A DNA stretch of 64,000 bases from contig JACVVK020000476.1 in NCBI GenBank assembly GCA_018292915.2, positions 1 to 64,000 of the forward strand, read 5' to 3'. The position numbers were made by a program, and so were the translations under genes. Within the stretch, counting starts at the first letter, position 1. Every line of letters begins with the position of its first letter. The stretch comes from Batillaria attramentaria (Eukaryota; Mollusca; Gastropoda; Batillariidae). Under the pieces are notes generated by a model. It saw only the letters and a list, made by a program, of their open reading frames with translations. It was not told the origin of the DNA and made no database searches. Of this stretch, positions 35,017-49,600 are shown piece after piece.

Positions 35017-38000
35017 TGTGTGTGCATGACTGTGTTCTCTTGTTCCAGATGTATTTTCTTCAATTTTGTTGTCTCTCTTTTTATGTCTTTTTATTCTTAT
35101 TATTTGCTTTTCTCTAATCTTTCGTAGTATTAGCAACGGCAAGTTTGCAAACTGACGTACTTTCTGTCAAAACTTTTACCGTTGAGAAATAAAGTTTCAT
35201 CATCATCATCATCATCATCATCTCTCTCTCTCTCTGGGGAGCCAGGGTGGCCGAATGGTAGAGCGTTGGACTTTCAATGCTTGGGCCGAGAGTTCGAATC
35301 CCGGCCGCTGGGGCCAAATATTTGTGCTGGCCTTTTTCTCGTTGCCCCGTCTTTGATATCACCCTTATGTGGTGGAAAAGGACGTTAAACTCCTAAACAC
35401 CCACCCACCCAACCTCTCTCTCTGCCTCTCTCTCTCTCTCTCTCCCTTCTTCCCCCACCCGGCCCCACCCCCCACCCCCAGTCACGTGGCTAATCGGTCG
35501 AGGTCGTAGAGGATCTAGTGTCATTGGTAGAACTTGGAGAGGGGAGAACCGACAACAAAACAGACAAAATAAAATGAAGTTTGGAGAAACAACTTTGTAG
35601 GACGGGGCCGTTCCTCCTTGTTTCTTCTAATTTCTTCTTGGCGGCCGCTGGAATTCTTGTAACGTATCTGCAGATCTTGTAGTCTCGTCTGTATCCTACT
35701 CTGTAACCTAAGCTGGGGTTGGGGGAGGAGGAGGAGTGGGGGGGGGGGGAATGTTGTTGACATTTTTTCCGCACTTCTTCTTCTTCTCCTCCTCCTCCTC
35801 TTTTTTTCTTGTTTGTTTGTTCGTTTTGTGTGTTTGTTTGTTTAGCCAGGATTTATTTTTGACGACTAGCAATCAGTTTACTGCAGCCTGATCGCTGATG
35901 CACTTGAACACACACACACATATATGAACATGCATCGCATAAAACGCCAAAACGCCAAGAACTCAAACACCTTTTGGTGATGACTGAACCGAAAAAAAAC
36001 ACCGGTTTAAAAAACCGGTTTGAAGTTAAAAAACCGGTTAAAAACCGGTTTGGATTTTTGAACCGGTTCACAGCTCTAATCACACATACTGTCTAAAACT
36101 GTTTAACAAGAAAAACAAATCTCTCTCCTCCCCCCCCCCCCTCTCTCTCCCCACATACACAAAAGTTACTAAAGTGAACCGTTTGACACAGTAATGGCAG
36201 ATGGCACATACGACTTCTTGTACATGTTTTTACGTGCCAGTGGGACTTTTAAAACGTCTGCCGGACGGAAGCCTCTGAAAGGCTGGATTGAGAGGGTGGT
36301 CACGGTCATTGTATATCTGATTTGCTTTTCTAACAAGGGCAGAATCATACAAAGATGACAGCTGTTTTTGATTTTGTGAGTGCGCCTGCACGCTCGAAAT
36401 ATTCCATCTTGGTGATTAGTAAATCTCTTAATGCAACACAATGTTGTTTACACTTTGCGCGAGCGGTCGGACATACAATTTTACGACTGTTGTTATACTA
36501 CTGGAGCGTTCAGTGTGGTCGCCGCGTCATCCAGTGCGCTTCTATTGGCTCAGTGCCAGCATTACATATGCTTTCATTGTCCAGGGCCCGTATGTAAAAG
36601 TCGAGGTTAGGGCTTTTAGCCCCGGGCTAGAGTCTAATTTCTAATTAAACTAGCTCTAGGGTTAAATATTCTGTTGTTTTTGTTTTAAATCAAGAAGCGG
36701 GCCCATTCCAGCAAGGTGCCTAAGCTGTTATAGAAGGATTTTTCCTTCCTTTCTTCGCTTCCTTTTTTTTAAATTCAAATTTTGCTTTTGGGTTTCTTTT
36801 GTCCCAGCCTGGGTTAGGCCCGTAGCCGTGGCTTAAATTAACAGGGGCGCCGGAACCGGGGGGGGGGGGGGGGGGGGGGGGCAGGGGGAGCATCTCCCCC
36901 CCTGTACCCAAGCAGGGGGGGCAGGAGTGTCTTTTTGCCCCCCCCCCCCTGGAAAATCAGGTGACTATGGCAAGAGGGGGTGCAAAGCCATAGTCTTGCC
37001 CCCCCCCCTTCCCTTACCTCTCCCCCTACCCCTCTTAGTGCTCTCTCCCTCATCCCACCCAACAGAGAACTTCTGTTTTTGCGGACCGAAGGCTGTCCGC
37101 TCTTCTGATTCCCCCCCCCCCCCCCCTTGTCACTTTTTTCGGGCAACGTCCTGGTTCGTAAAGGTTTTTTGTCTACGCAGCATTTGATCGCCCCCCCCCC
37201 CCCCCCCCGCTTTTCACTTTCTTCGGGCAACGTTCCCCCTCCGAGATTCTGCCCCCCCTCCCCCCAACATCTTTCGGCGCCCCTGATTAACCTCGACTTT
37301 TACATACGGGCCCAGGTGTCTAAGTGGTGTGATGATAGATACCACGAAAACAGCTCTGAAGGATCTGTAAGCATTAAATGGAAGCATTAGCCCCTATAAC
37401 AATGTCCTCATCCAGAGAAACGTCGTGACTCACAGCAGAGCTTCATATCCGTGGGAACCGAAACAGCACAAATGTCCTTGCTGACAGTAAACGTATGAGA
37501 CATTTGTCCTGAATTAGAATCTGAATACTGTCCGATGTGGTGCATCCGTAATAGGACATAAGTAATATGACGTAAGTCATAGGACGTAAGTCATAGGACG
37601 CAAGTAGTCGGACATAAGTAATAGGACATAATGGGACGTAAGCAAGCGGACATAAGTATTCGGACATAATAATAATAATAGGTCTTATAAAGCGCTAACA
37701 GTCTGCTCAAAGAACACTCAGTGCGCTACACACACACACATTCTCACGCATACATGAAACACTAAGTATGTGTGCGGGAGGCGGGGGGGGGGGGGAGGGC
37801 TGCCAGGAGGGGTAGTGATGCTACAGATCATAAGTAATCGGACATAAGTGATCAAGTTAAGTAATAGGACGTCAGTAATCGGACATAAGTATTCGGACAT
37901 AAGTAATTGGACAAAAGTAATTGGACATAAGTAATAGGACGTAGGTAATCGGACATCAGCACTAGAACATCAGTACTAGGACATCAGTAATAGGATCGAA

Positions 38001-38321
38001 TTAATCGGACAATTTAAAAAAAGAAAAAAAAAAAGAAAAAAGAATCGGACTATGACCGATGTCCGACGTGCATAGAAAGCACGAATGATGTGAAAACAAA
38101 TAATGTAATGTACAATAACGTAAAAATGACCTGATTGTTTCAATGCAAACAGCATGCAGTCTTGCTAACGTGAAACCGAAACGCAGGCATGAAAATCGTT
38201 GTTGCAGAGAGCAGCTCTCTACCCCCCCCCCCCCCCCCTTACCCCTTACACAGACACACACACTGCACGTTTAGCTCCTACCCTGCCGTAAGCCCTTTCT
38301 AATACACGCACGCACGCACGC

Positions 38322-38356
<35 letters not shown>

Positions 38357-38364
38357 CACACACA

Positions 38365-38411
<47 letters not shown>

Positions 38412-41400
38412 CCTTGCAGTTTCGTTTTCGCTGTATCGGGACAATGGTATCGAAGGCGTCAAGTGGCGTTAAGTTCCCCTCTCACTTCGTTAATGGACTA
38501 ATTCATTTTGAATTGACTGAAGTGATTCTTATATCCTGCGCACTTTGAAAAAAACAACAACAACAACCCCCCCCCCCCCCCCGAAAAAAAAAAAAAACCA
38601 ACAAAAACAACATAAAAGGGGACAACACTAGATAATGGTGACAATCATAGGCTGCTCGATACTTATGATAGTGATGACCATCGACCAACAGAAGAGGGTG
38701 GGTGTCTGGGCGTTTAACGATCTTTTCCACCACGTGTGCGTAATGTCGGCTTACTTACTTAGGCCCTTGGCTCCACGTGGAGCATAGGCCATCGACAACC
38801 CTTCGCCATCGCACTCTGTTCTGGGCTAGTCTTGCCACTCCAGTCCAGTTGGTCCCCTGCTTACATAGCTCTGCCTCAGTGTCCCGCCTCCAGCTGTTGC
38901 GAGGCCGGCCTCTCTTCCTTTTCCCCTGCGGGTTCCATGTCAGGGCTTGGCGTGTGGTGCTGGATGCTGGCTTCCTGAGGGTGTGTCCAATCCAGCCCCA
39001 CTTCCTCCGCAGGATCTGCTTGGCCACTGGTTCCTGCCCCGCTCGCTCCCACAGCTCTTCATTCCGGATCTTCTCTGGCCATCGGATGTTGAAGATGCGC
39101 CTCAGACAGGTGTTGAGAAATGTCTGGATCTTCTGCTGCATCGTCTTCGTTGTCCTCCATGTTTCGCATCCGTAGAGCAGAACTGACTTCACGTTGGAGT
39201 TGAAGATGCGAAGTTTGGTTCTTATGCTGACAACTTTGGATGCCCAGACGTTCTTTAGCATGACCATTGCTGCCCTTGCCTTGCCGATTCTGGCTGTGAC
39301 GTCTCGGTCTGTGCCTCCCTGTCCATCAACCACACTCCCCAGGTAGACAAAAGACTCCACCTCCCTGATGGGCTCTCCACCGACTGTGACTGGTGTGTTG
39401 GCAGTGGTGTTGATCTTCATCAGCTCGGTTTTCTTCCTGTTGATCTTGAGCCCTGTTCCGGCTGATGTGGCTTCCAGGCACGTAGTCTTGTCCTGCATCT
39501 GGCTGTGGCTGTGAGACAGGAGCGCCAGGTCGTCCGCGAAGTCGAGGTCATCCAGCTGCGTCCAGAGTGTCCACTGTATCCCGTTTTTCCTGCCTGCTGT
39601 AGTGGTCTTCATGATCCAGTCGATGACCAGGAGGAAGAGAAACGGGGACAGCAGGCATCCCTGGCGGACTCCGGTCTTCACCTCGAAGCTTTCTGACAAC
39701 TGGCCGGCATGGGCAATCCTGCAGCTCATGTCTTGGTAGGTGCACTGGATCAGGGAGATGATCTTCCCGGGAACTCCATAGTGCCTTAGCAGCTTCCACA
39801 GCGCCTCTCTGTCTACACTGTCGAAGGCCTTCTCATAGTCTATGAAGCTGATGTAGAGGGGGGAGTTCCACTCCAGTGACTGCTCCACAATGATGCGTAG
39901 GCTGGCAATCTGGTCAGCGCAGGACCTGTTCCTGCGAAAGCCTGCCTGCTGGTCTCGGAGCATGGGGTCGACTGCCTCTCTCATCCTCTCCAGTAGAATT
40001 CTGTTGAGAACCTTGCCTGGCACTGACAGGAGCATGATCCCTCGGTAGTTGCTGCAGTCCCTGAGGTCCCCTTTCTTTGGCAGCTTGATGACGATCCCTT
40101 CTTTCCACTGGGCTGGCACCTCTTCCTTCTCCCAGATCTTGCTGAACAGGCTGTGCAGCATGTTGATGGCTGTCTCTGTGTCTGCTTTAATGGCTTCTGC
40201 TGGTATCTCGTCCGGCCCTGCAGCTTTCCCATTTCTCAGTGTCATGATGGCTTTCCTGATCTCCGCCTTAGAGGGCTTGTCGCAGTTGATGGGTAGTTCT
40301 GTCTCAGCTGGTGGGATGTCTGGTGGTGTTTCAGGGATGGGGCGATTTAACAGCTCCCTGAAGTGTTCTGCCCATCGCTTCAGCTGTTCCTCAGTTGTTG
40401 TCAGTGGGTGCCCGTTCTTGTCCTTCACTGGTTTGTCTGTCTGCTGAAATTTGCCCGCGAGCTTCTTGGTCACCTGGTACAGGTCTTTTAGATTCCCTTG
40501 TCGGGCTGCTTCCTCTGCTTGACTGGCCAGGTTGTCGATGTAGTCCCTCTTGTCCTTCCTGGTGCTCCTCTTCACTTCTCTGTCAGCTGCTGTGTATTCC
40601 TCTTGTGCCTTTGCCTTAGCTCTTCTTGTTCGGCTCGTGTTCAGTGCAGTTTTCTTCTCTTTCCTAACTTCCAGCTTCTGGATGGTATCAGCAGAGATCC
40701 ATTCCTTATGTTGGGTCTTTCTCTTGCCAAGGACCTCTTCGCATGTGTCGTGCCAGAGTTTCTTGCTGTGTTCCCACTGTGTCTCGATGTCCATTTCACT
40801 GTCTTCTATCAGGTCTTGCAGTGGCTGGAACCTGTTGGAAAGGCTGATCCGGAATGCTGCTTGTGTGTCTGTGTTCCTGAGAAGTCCAACGTTGTACCTG
40901 GTCCGTGTGCTGTTGGCGATGGTGTGCCTCTTAAGCCGAAGTCTCAATGTTGTTGCAAGAAGGTGGTGGTCTGATGATACATCGGCACCCCTCATCGCGC
41001 GCACATCCCGCCACGATCTCCTGAACTTCCGGCTGATGCAGATGTGATCAATCTGGTTCTCCGTGACATGGTCCGGCGATCTCCATGTGGCCTTGTGGAT
41101 GCGCTTGTGTGGGAAGATGCTGCCTCCTATCACTAGCTGGTTCAGGGCACAAAAGTCTGCAAAGCGCTCGCCATTTTCGTTCATCTGTCCCAGTCCGTGT
41201 GTTCCCATGGTGTCCTCATAGCCTGTGTTGTCTGATCCAATCTTGGCGTTGAAGTCTCCCATCAGTATGGTCATGTCCTTGGCTCCTCCTCTATCTATCA
41301 CTGTCTGCAGTTGTTGGTAGAAGTCATCTTTTTTCTCCTCTTCCGCATCATTGGTGGGAGCGTAGCACTGGATGATGTTCAGCTTGATGTCTTTTTTCTT

Positions 41401-42556
41401 GGTGATGAATTTGGCTGTGATGATGCGGGAGTTGACAGGTTCCCAGCCGATGAGTGCCCGCTGTGCCTCCGGTGCCAGCATCAGGGCCACGCCCTCAGTG
41501 TGGGGGGCTCCATCCTCTGTGTGTCCAGAGTACAGCAATTGCTCTCCCGATGAAAATCTCAGCTGTCCTGTCTGTAGCCACCTTGTCTCACTCAGTCCCA
41601 GTACTCCTATCTTGTAGTTCTTCATCTCTCTTGCTACTTGTATGGTCCTTCCTACTTCATACATTGTCCTGATGTTCCATGTGGCTACTCTCGTTGTTGT
41701 CCTGGGTGTTAGAAGGGGGGTCGGCCTTGCAGCTTCCTTTCGGCTTTCACTGCAATGCGTCATAGGTCTCCGGGATGGAGACCCTTCCTCGCCCAGGTGA
41801 ATGTCTCGGTTTGTTGCTGTCGATGCTTCAGTAACTTAGTGTTTTTTACAGGTAGGGCTGTTAACCCTACGCAAACCCGTTTAGCCTCTTGGAGAGGTGG
41901 TCCACATTCGTCTGACCTCTACCCTTCGACCTGTCCAGCTTGGGTGACCCTGCCAGGAGCATGTGCTCCTGCTGGCATAGTTCTCTGGGTCATTGAGGTA
42001 CACAAGCCACTACCCCACGACAAGGGTTGGACCATGTAGGGGCGTAATGTCGGAGCAAAGAGAAAAAGGCCAGCACAAATAACTGGCTCCAACCGGGATT
42101 CGAACTCACTTTTCTCTCTCTCTCAGCAGCCGCCCCCCCCCCCCTCCCCGCTCCCCCAACTCTCTCTATTGGACACACGCGAGCTCGTGTGCTCGCCCAC
42201 ACAGTCGTTCGCAAGGGCATATCCTCACAGTTAAGAGAGAGGATAGAGTCTGACATTGTTTTTGTATGAAATTATAAGTGTCTTTTACTCATGCCTGGAT
42301 GTCCGGCATGGATAGAAAGCCCTGTCATAGACGAATGATGTGATAACAAATAATGTAATGTACAATAATGTAAAAGTGACCTGATTGTTTCAGTGCAAAC
42401 AATGCAGTCTTGCGTGAAACCGAAACACATTAAAATCGTTGTTATAGAAAGCAGAAAGCACCCATTCCCCCCCCCCTCCTCCCCCCTCCTCCCCCCCCCC
42501 CCCCACACACATACAAACACTGGACGTTTAGCTCCGAGCCTGCCCTAAACACTTTC

Positions 42557-42604
<48 letters not shown>

Positions 42605-43032
42605 CTCTCTCTTTCTCTCTCTGCAGCCCCTGCCCCCCCTCCCCTCCCCCCTCCTCTCTCTGTTGGACATACGCGAACTCGTGTGCTCGCCCACACAATC
42701 GTTCGCCCGCGCACATCCTCACAGTCAAGAGAGTGGATAGAGTCTGACATTGTTCTTTTATAAAATTGTAAGCGTCTATTATTCATGCCTCGGTGAGCCC
42801 CTGAAAGTCCGCGTAGGGTGCTGGGAATTATTGCCGTGTGCTATATGGCAAGTAAACACGAAATCTCCAAACACTGCAGCCACACCCACCCCTAAAGCTC
42901 ACCGCTGTGTTCAGTTTCCTATGTGTGACAAAATCGTGCATTTAGAAACGTTTATTTGTATTCTGTATCATTCATACTTATCTACCATCACTCTCTGTGT
43001 ACGAGCTAAAGTAATCATGTCCTGTATCGCGC

Positions 43033-43118
<86 letters not shown>

Positions 43119-46100
43119 GTTCGCGCGTAAGCCCGGTACGCAAGCACATCAAGTATGTCCAAATGTCTTTGCATACAATGTCTCTTGAATTAATTAAACT
43201 ATCTGTTCGCAGGTGTAATAAAAAACATAAGAAGAGCGGTGGAGCGACGTACGAGAGTGGTAAGGGTTTTCTTCTTTTGTGGTTGTGTGTCAGTGAGATC
43301 ATGAACAATATAAAGCCATCCTCGAAACCATCCATCATTTCTTTATGTGATATCCGAGTCCATTTTTCTTTCAAGCATGTGTAATCCTGACGCTGACCCC
43401 CCCCCCCTCCCCCCCTTCTCCCCCCCCCCCCTCTGTTCCCATCTTCGTAAAGCTCCCCGGGTAGCCGAATGGTAGAGCGCTGGACTTTCAATGCTCGAGT
43501 CGTGAGTTCGAATCCCGGCTAGGGCCAAATATTTGTGCTGGCCTTTTTCTCGTTGCCCCGTCTTTGATATTACCCATACATGGTGTAAAAGGACGTTAAA
43601 TCCCCAAACACCCACCCACCCCACCTCTAAAGCTCCCCGCTGTGTTCAGTTTTTCATATGTGACAAAATCAAAATCGTGCAATTAGACTAGTTAATTTAT
43701 ATTATTTATCATTCATACATATCTACCATCACTCCCTGCGTACGAGCTATGGTAAACATTTTCTCTGTGTATGGGTTGTTTCTTTTAAAGCCAACTGTGA
43801 CTTCGAGATTGAGAAGACTGATAACTTCTGTGGATGGGAAGCCGTACAGGTGCAAGGCACACGATGGATCGCAAAGAACAGCACTGCCACTGGTAAGTAG
43901 TAAACGTACGTGTTTTTTTTACGTGTGATCTTCGTGTCACGCAAATGCGCCTAATAGTTTCAAATTTTCAATCGAACCAGTCCCATATTAATTTCGCATT
44001 ATCTGACCCTCGTACCACCCTTGACGAATTCTTTTGCGTCACACACGTCACCACCACTGTCAGTTATTTTCCGAATCTTAATGACTCTCTCCCCCCCCCC
44101 CCACCCCCGCCCTTTCCATAGCGAGCCATTATGGCGGGTGCTTACCAGTTGGTTATCTTCTGTGTAAATCTGTTTTGTCTACTGCTACTTATAATGACAC
44201 TTGTAATATCAAGAACTAGTTTTCAGCTAATGAGACGACGCGGGCACTTTAATTCTAACTGACCAACCACTCACTGAAATAGCCATGTTCAAGACTATTA
44301 ACGATGTAGCTTGAGAATAATGTCCGTATGGGTTGTGCCCCCCCCCCCCCCCCCTCCCCCTTTACTGTTAGCTGAGAAACATACATCTAAAGTCATCAGG
44401 TAAAAGTATCTAAGCGCCATGGATTTTGGTAATCGATACAACTTACAGGGCTGCTTATTCCGACAACTCGAGTTTAGAATGGGATTTTTAACTGACGTGC
44501 ACACTAACTTTAGATTTGGCAGGCAAGGTGAACGTGAATGTAAGCTTCTTTTTTTTTTGATGCAGCTAACCGCTTTGCCTCCGCAAATATGACTGGTGTA
44601 CCCGTCAACTACACGGCGAGACTGGTCAGCCCATGGTTCCGCCCTAACACGGATCGCCACTACAATCTGTCATTTAAATACTACATGGGCAAGACAGACA
44701 GCTGTCAATTATCAGTTCTGTTTCAAACAGACGCCTCTGCCTCCCCAGGTGAGGTATTATGGAAGAGAAATACGACAGGCCTCAATTTCGAGACAACAGA
44801 GATCACCTTGCCTGCTTCTCCTTGTCAGCACCGAGTGAGTTACAAACCGATACAGGGACAGTGGGTGGGTGGGTGGGTGTTTGGGGTTTTCACGTCCTTT
44901 TCCACCACATAGGGTGATATCAAAGACGGGGCAACGATGAAAAAGCCAGCACAAATATTTGGCCCCAGCGGGGATCGAACTCACGACCCGAGCATTAGAA
45001 GTCCAACGCTCTACCATTCGATCACCCCGGCTCCCCTACAGGACAGTGAATACAGAGTGCAGAATACTTTATTGATACCGACAAGGGGAGCTGCTTTTCT
45101 CTGTCCCACATAAGCAACAAACATATTCATGAATGAGACTGCAAAGAATAAAATGCGTAAAACAAACTCGACCAGTAAATGCTTTTTTTTTAAATCAAGA
45201 AATCTGACACTGCATTACCGCATACATGAATTTTAACATCACATTCATCAGCTGTACATGTGCGCTCATTCCGGCATTCTCTCTCTCTCTATCTCCGCCC
45301 CCATTACAACTTTGCCTTGGCTCTCATCATATCGAACAAGTTCATGTACACCGTGTGCTGGGGATCACAGTGGATGATCAGCTAAGCTGGCAAGCGCATA
45401 TAAATAATACGTGCAAAGTGTTGTCCAAAAATCTGTTTCTACTATCCAAACTTAAATACTTTACCGATGAACCCACAAGAAAACTATTTTACAATGCACA
45501 TATTCAGCCACACATAGACTACGCGTCCACCGTTTGGGATGGCTGTAGTGAGGCAAACTTTAAAAGAATAAATTCGCTCCACAGAAGAGCGATTAAACTG
45601 ATTATAGACAAAAGCATGTGCTCACTTAGCACCGATGACAAATTTAAATCGTTAGGTATCCTGCCCCTACGAAAACAACTCAGACTTAACAAAATGATAC
45701 TGATGCAAAAAATAAAACTGTCAAAAACCCCTACATATCTCGCTAGTCTATTCAAGCACTCTCAAGTGCCGTACCGAACACTGAGAAACGATTTCGTGGT
45801 GCCGAAGCCTCGTATAGATATTTTCAAAACCTCCCTCTCTTACTCAGGGGCACACGCATGGAATACACTTCCAAAAGACATCAAATCAGCACCCTCGCTT
45901 GGATTATTCAAGATCAAACTAATAAAACATCTGGTGGACAGCTCGTAATGGGCTTGACAATACATATACTCTGTAAGATTTTGTATTTCGGGCCAAAAAA
46001 AAAAAAAAAAAAAATCCCAATACTTATTCACATCTCGCGTGGTTTTTTGTTTTGTTTTTGTTTTGTTTTGGTTTTAAAACTGTAAAAACATCGCCTCAAG

Positions 46101-46215
46101 ATTTGTTTGCATTGCTCACCTATCACATCCTTTGTTTCCCCCCCCCCCCCCCCCCCATTTTTTTTTTCTTCTTTTTCTTCTTAGTATTGCTTGATTTATG
46201 TATGTAGTAGCATGG

Positions 46216-46272
<57 letters not shown>

Positions 46273-46612
46273 CTCTACCTAGTTAGAGCTTACTTTGCTT
46301 ACTTTGTATATATATCAGTAGCCTAGCAAGGACAAGATGTAAGACAGGTCTGCGTACCTAATCTTTTATCCTTGTAAAATAAAGTTTCGTTCGTTCGTTC
46401 GTTCGTTCTCTCTCTCTCAGTTTTTCTTTTATTGTTTGTCATGAATTTATGAACATGCCTTTTGCGTTTTCTTCTTGCGTGATAATCATTTCGTTGGTTT
46501 AACAGACCACTCCACCCGGTATTTGTTTACATTCTTTCCTAACTCACCTATGTAACCACATCGTTTTCCTTATTGCAATGTGCTTCGCCGCGAAATAGTC
46601 TTTCTAATTTTT

Positions 46613-46667
<55 letters not shown>

Positions 46668-49600
46668 CTTTGTTGCTTGCGCGGCGTTAAGCCCTAAATA
46701 ACTAGCTTATTGTAATGTGCTTTAATATTTTTTTCTTTTCTTTCTTTAACGATTGCTTGTGATGTGTGTGTGTGTGCGTGTGTGTGTGTGTGTGAAGAGT
46801 AGTTTAGCAAGGACAAGATTTAATGGAGGTCATGTTACCTAATGGGGTCCCAGGGCTGGAAGCCCAGGGGATGGTGAAGTGTTGAGGGTGTGGGCAGTAG
46901 AGATTAACCTAGCGTGTCTCTCCCTTACACTCTCCTAGATCTAGTGCTTGTGCTTGTGTGCTGGTGGCGGGTTGCATGTGTTGTCTGCTTTGCATGTCAC
47001 ATAGCATGTAGTCACACTAGCTTCACAACACCACCATTGGCCTGGCATGAAAAGGGCATGCTTAGTCTGTAAGGCCTCGATCTAGCATAACCTCTCCCAT
47101 CTCAAGACCGTTCTGCGCGAGCGAAGAGCCGCATCCTTCTCGTGGTGACCCTGTAACCGGGCAGCCCGCGCCCCCGGAACAGAACACAACGGATCTAGAG
47201 GAGACAACCTCGAAAAAAAAACATACCCGCGCTTCGTCCACACCATCGGACCACTGGGCCATGTACTGCCGGGATATGCAGTCAACGCCTGATGCGACAC
47301 TGGACCTCCGTGTGACGACCCCAGACAACCCACCACCAGACCTGGGGACCACGGACACAAGGGAGCCAGGATCAATCAGGCAATACCTAGCTATATGGGA
47401 AATAGCCGGACAGAATGCGTTCGTCAGTCGTGGCAGACCAGCGTTCTAGGAGAAGGACAACTCCGAAACCAAACCTGGGTAGAGGATGCCCAAGAGCCCC
47501 GGCAGGCAGATCTCTCTACGAGAAGGGCACTCGGATAAAACAACCATGGGCAGGACAGGCTCATTAGCCCTGGCAGGCAGCTGTCCTAAGAGAAGACCAC
47601 TCCGACTTCAAAACACGGGCAGGTGGGGCTCGTCATCCCAGTCAGGAAACTCTCCTAGGAGAAGGAAAACTCCGACAACAAACCCTTGCACCCTCCAGGG
47701 AGGAGGGATGGGCGTAGGGCCAGCACCCCCACCCCGTAAAACAACCTTCGCTACAGAAACGCCAACAACAGATCAACAGACCACTAGCCTGGGAGATGAA
47801 GGGTCTTCACCAAGAGGACATATGACGCCGTGTGGTGAAAGCCGTGAATCTACGGAAGCCACAAGGCCGACCCCCCTTCTTTCAACTAGGACGATCAACG
47901 TCGGAACATGGAATGTGAGGACCATGTATGAGACGGGAAAAACAGCACAGGTAGCAGCAGAGATGAAAAGCTACAACCTCACACTTCTCGGAATCAGTGG
48001 AGAAAGGTGGACACAAGCAGGACAGAAAAGACTACTCACTGGAGAGATGCTGCTGTACTCGGGACATGAAGAAGACAACGCCCCACACACAGAAGGAGTG
48101 GCATTCATGCTGTCAGGACCGGCGCAGAAGGCGCTGATAGGATGGGAAGCCCATGGACCAAGGATAATCACAGCATCCTTTAGAACAAAAAATAAGAAGA
48201 TCAAGATGAACGTCATACAGTGCTACGCACCAACGAGCGACAGCACAGAGGAAGCCAAAATCAGTTCTACAACAGACTACAGAATGTCATTGAGAAGTGC
48301 CAACAGAGAGACGTCAACATCCTCATGGGGGACTTCAACGCAAAGATCGGATCGGACAACACCGGGTACGAAGAAGTGATGGGAACATACGGGCTGGGAG
48401 AGCTGAATGAAAATGGAGAGAGATTCGCAGATACCTGTGCCTTGAACAGCTTGGTCATCGGTGGCAGCATTTTCCAACACAAAAAGATACATAAGGCCAC
48501 ATGGGTATCACCAGATCACGTGACAGAAAACCAGATCGACCACATCTGCACAAGCAAGAGATTTAGAAGATCACTACAGGATGTGAGGACGAAGAGAGGA
48601 GCAGATGTGGCATCCGATCACCATCTACTGGTTGCCAGACTAAAAATGAAGCTGAAGAAGAACTGGATGGAGTCAGCAGCAAGAAGACAGAAATACAATG
48701 TCAGCCTTTTAAAGGATACACAGACACGGGAAAAATATAGTCTGACACTCCGAAACAAGTTCCAAGTACTGCAAGAACTGCACGAGGAAGTGGCTGACCT
48801 GGAGACTCGGTGGCACAAGGTGAAAGAAACACTAAAGACAACATGCCAAGAAGTGGTTGGCCCAAAGAAACACCAACAAAAGGAATGGATATCAGCAGAG
48901 ACGCTACGCTTGACCCAGGAAAGAAAGCAGAAGAAGGCAGAGGTGAACAACAGCCGGACTAGAGCAGCAAAAGCAAAGACCCAGAAAGATTACACAGAAG
49001 CCAACAAACGAGTCAAGAGGAGCGCCAGGATAGACAAGCGCAACTACATCGACAGCCTGGCAGAAGAAGCAGAGGAAGCAGCCGCTAAGGGCAACTTAAA
49101 GCAGCTTTATGACACCACCAAGAAGCTCTCAGGCAAATACAGCAAACCAGAACGACCAGTCAAGGACAAGGAAGGAAACGCCATCACAGGAACAGAGAAA
49201 CAACTAGACAGATGGGTAGAACACTTTGAAGAGCTTTTAAACAGGCCTACTCCACCAAATCCTCCTGATATCCCTCCAGCCGATGCAGACCTACCCATCA
49301 ACTGTGGAAAGCCATCCAGGGAAGAGATCAGGAAAGCCATAAAGCAACTGAACAACGGTAAAGCGGCAGGACCAGATGACATCCCAGCAGAGGCGCTTAA
49401 AGCAGACATAGAGACCACCGTGGAGATGCTGTACCCACTCTTCGAGAAGATTTGGGAAGAGGAACAGGTGCCGGCAGACTGGAAAGAGGGTTACCTAATC
49501 AAACTACCCAAGAAGGGAGACCTCAGCAACTGTGCCAACTACAGGGGAATCACACTCCTGTCAGTACCAGGCAAGGTCTTCAATAGAATCCTATTGGAGA

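Larger units (their letters stand above)
29441..36078. mobile_element. hAT-like composite element in gene C intron 1
   Basis: Ends are TAGAACTGCC and, inverted, TAGAGCTGTGAACCGG, flanked by the 8-bp duplication ATCACACA at 29433-29440 and 36079-36086, as expected for hAT. Subterminal regions (29455-29530 and 36000-36067) carry many AACCGGTT palindromes. No transposase ORF is visible; the interior is filled by other nested repeats. Confidence 0.7.
38691..42118 (-). mobile_element. tRNA-derived SINE split by an RTE LINE
   Basis: Left piece (to 38749) is the TTTAACGATCTTTTCCACCA tail and right piece (from 42054) the GCCAGCACAAATAACTGGCT body and B box. GCGTAATGTCGG is duplicated at 38738-38749 and 42042-42053. 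Confidence 0.85.

Noticed and set aside
36720..37230. Gly/Pro-rich ORFs on both strands
   Set aside because: Translations of G and C runs within the MITE at 36842-37285; the same happens in the copy at 53055-53546.
38777..41672. Many plus-strand ORFs opposite the RTE LINE (for example 40498-40974, 40550-41047)
   Set aside because: Antisense shadows of the intact 1002-codon LINE frame.
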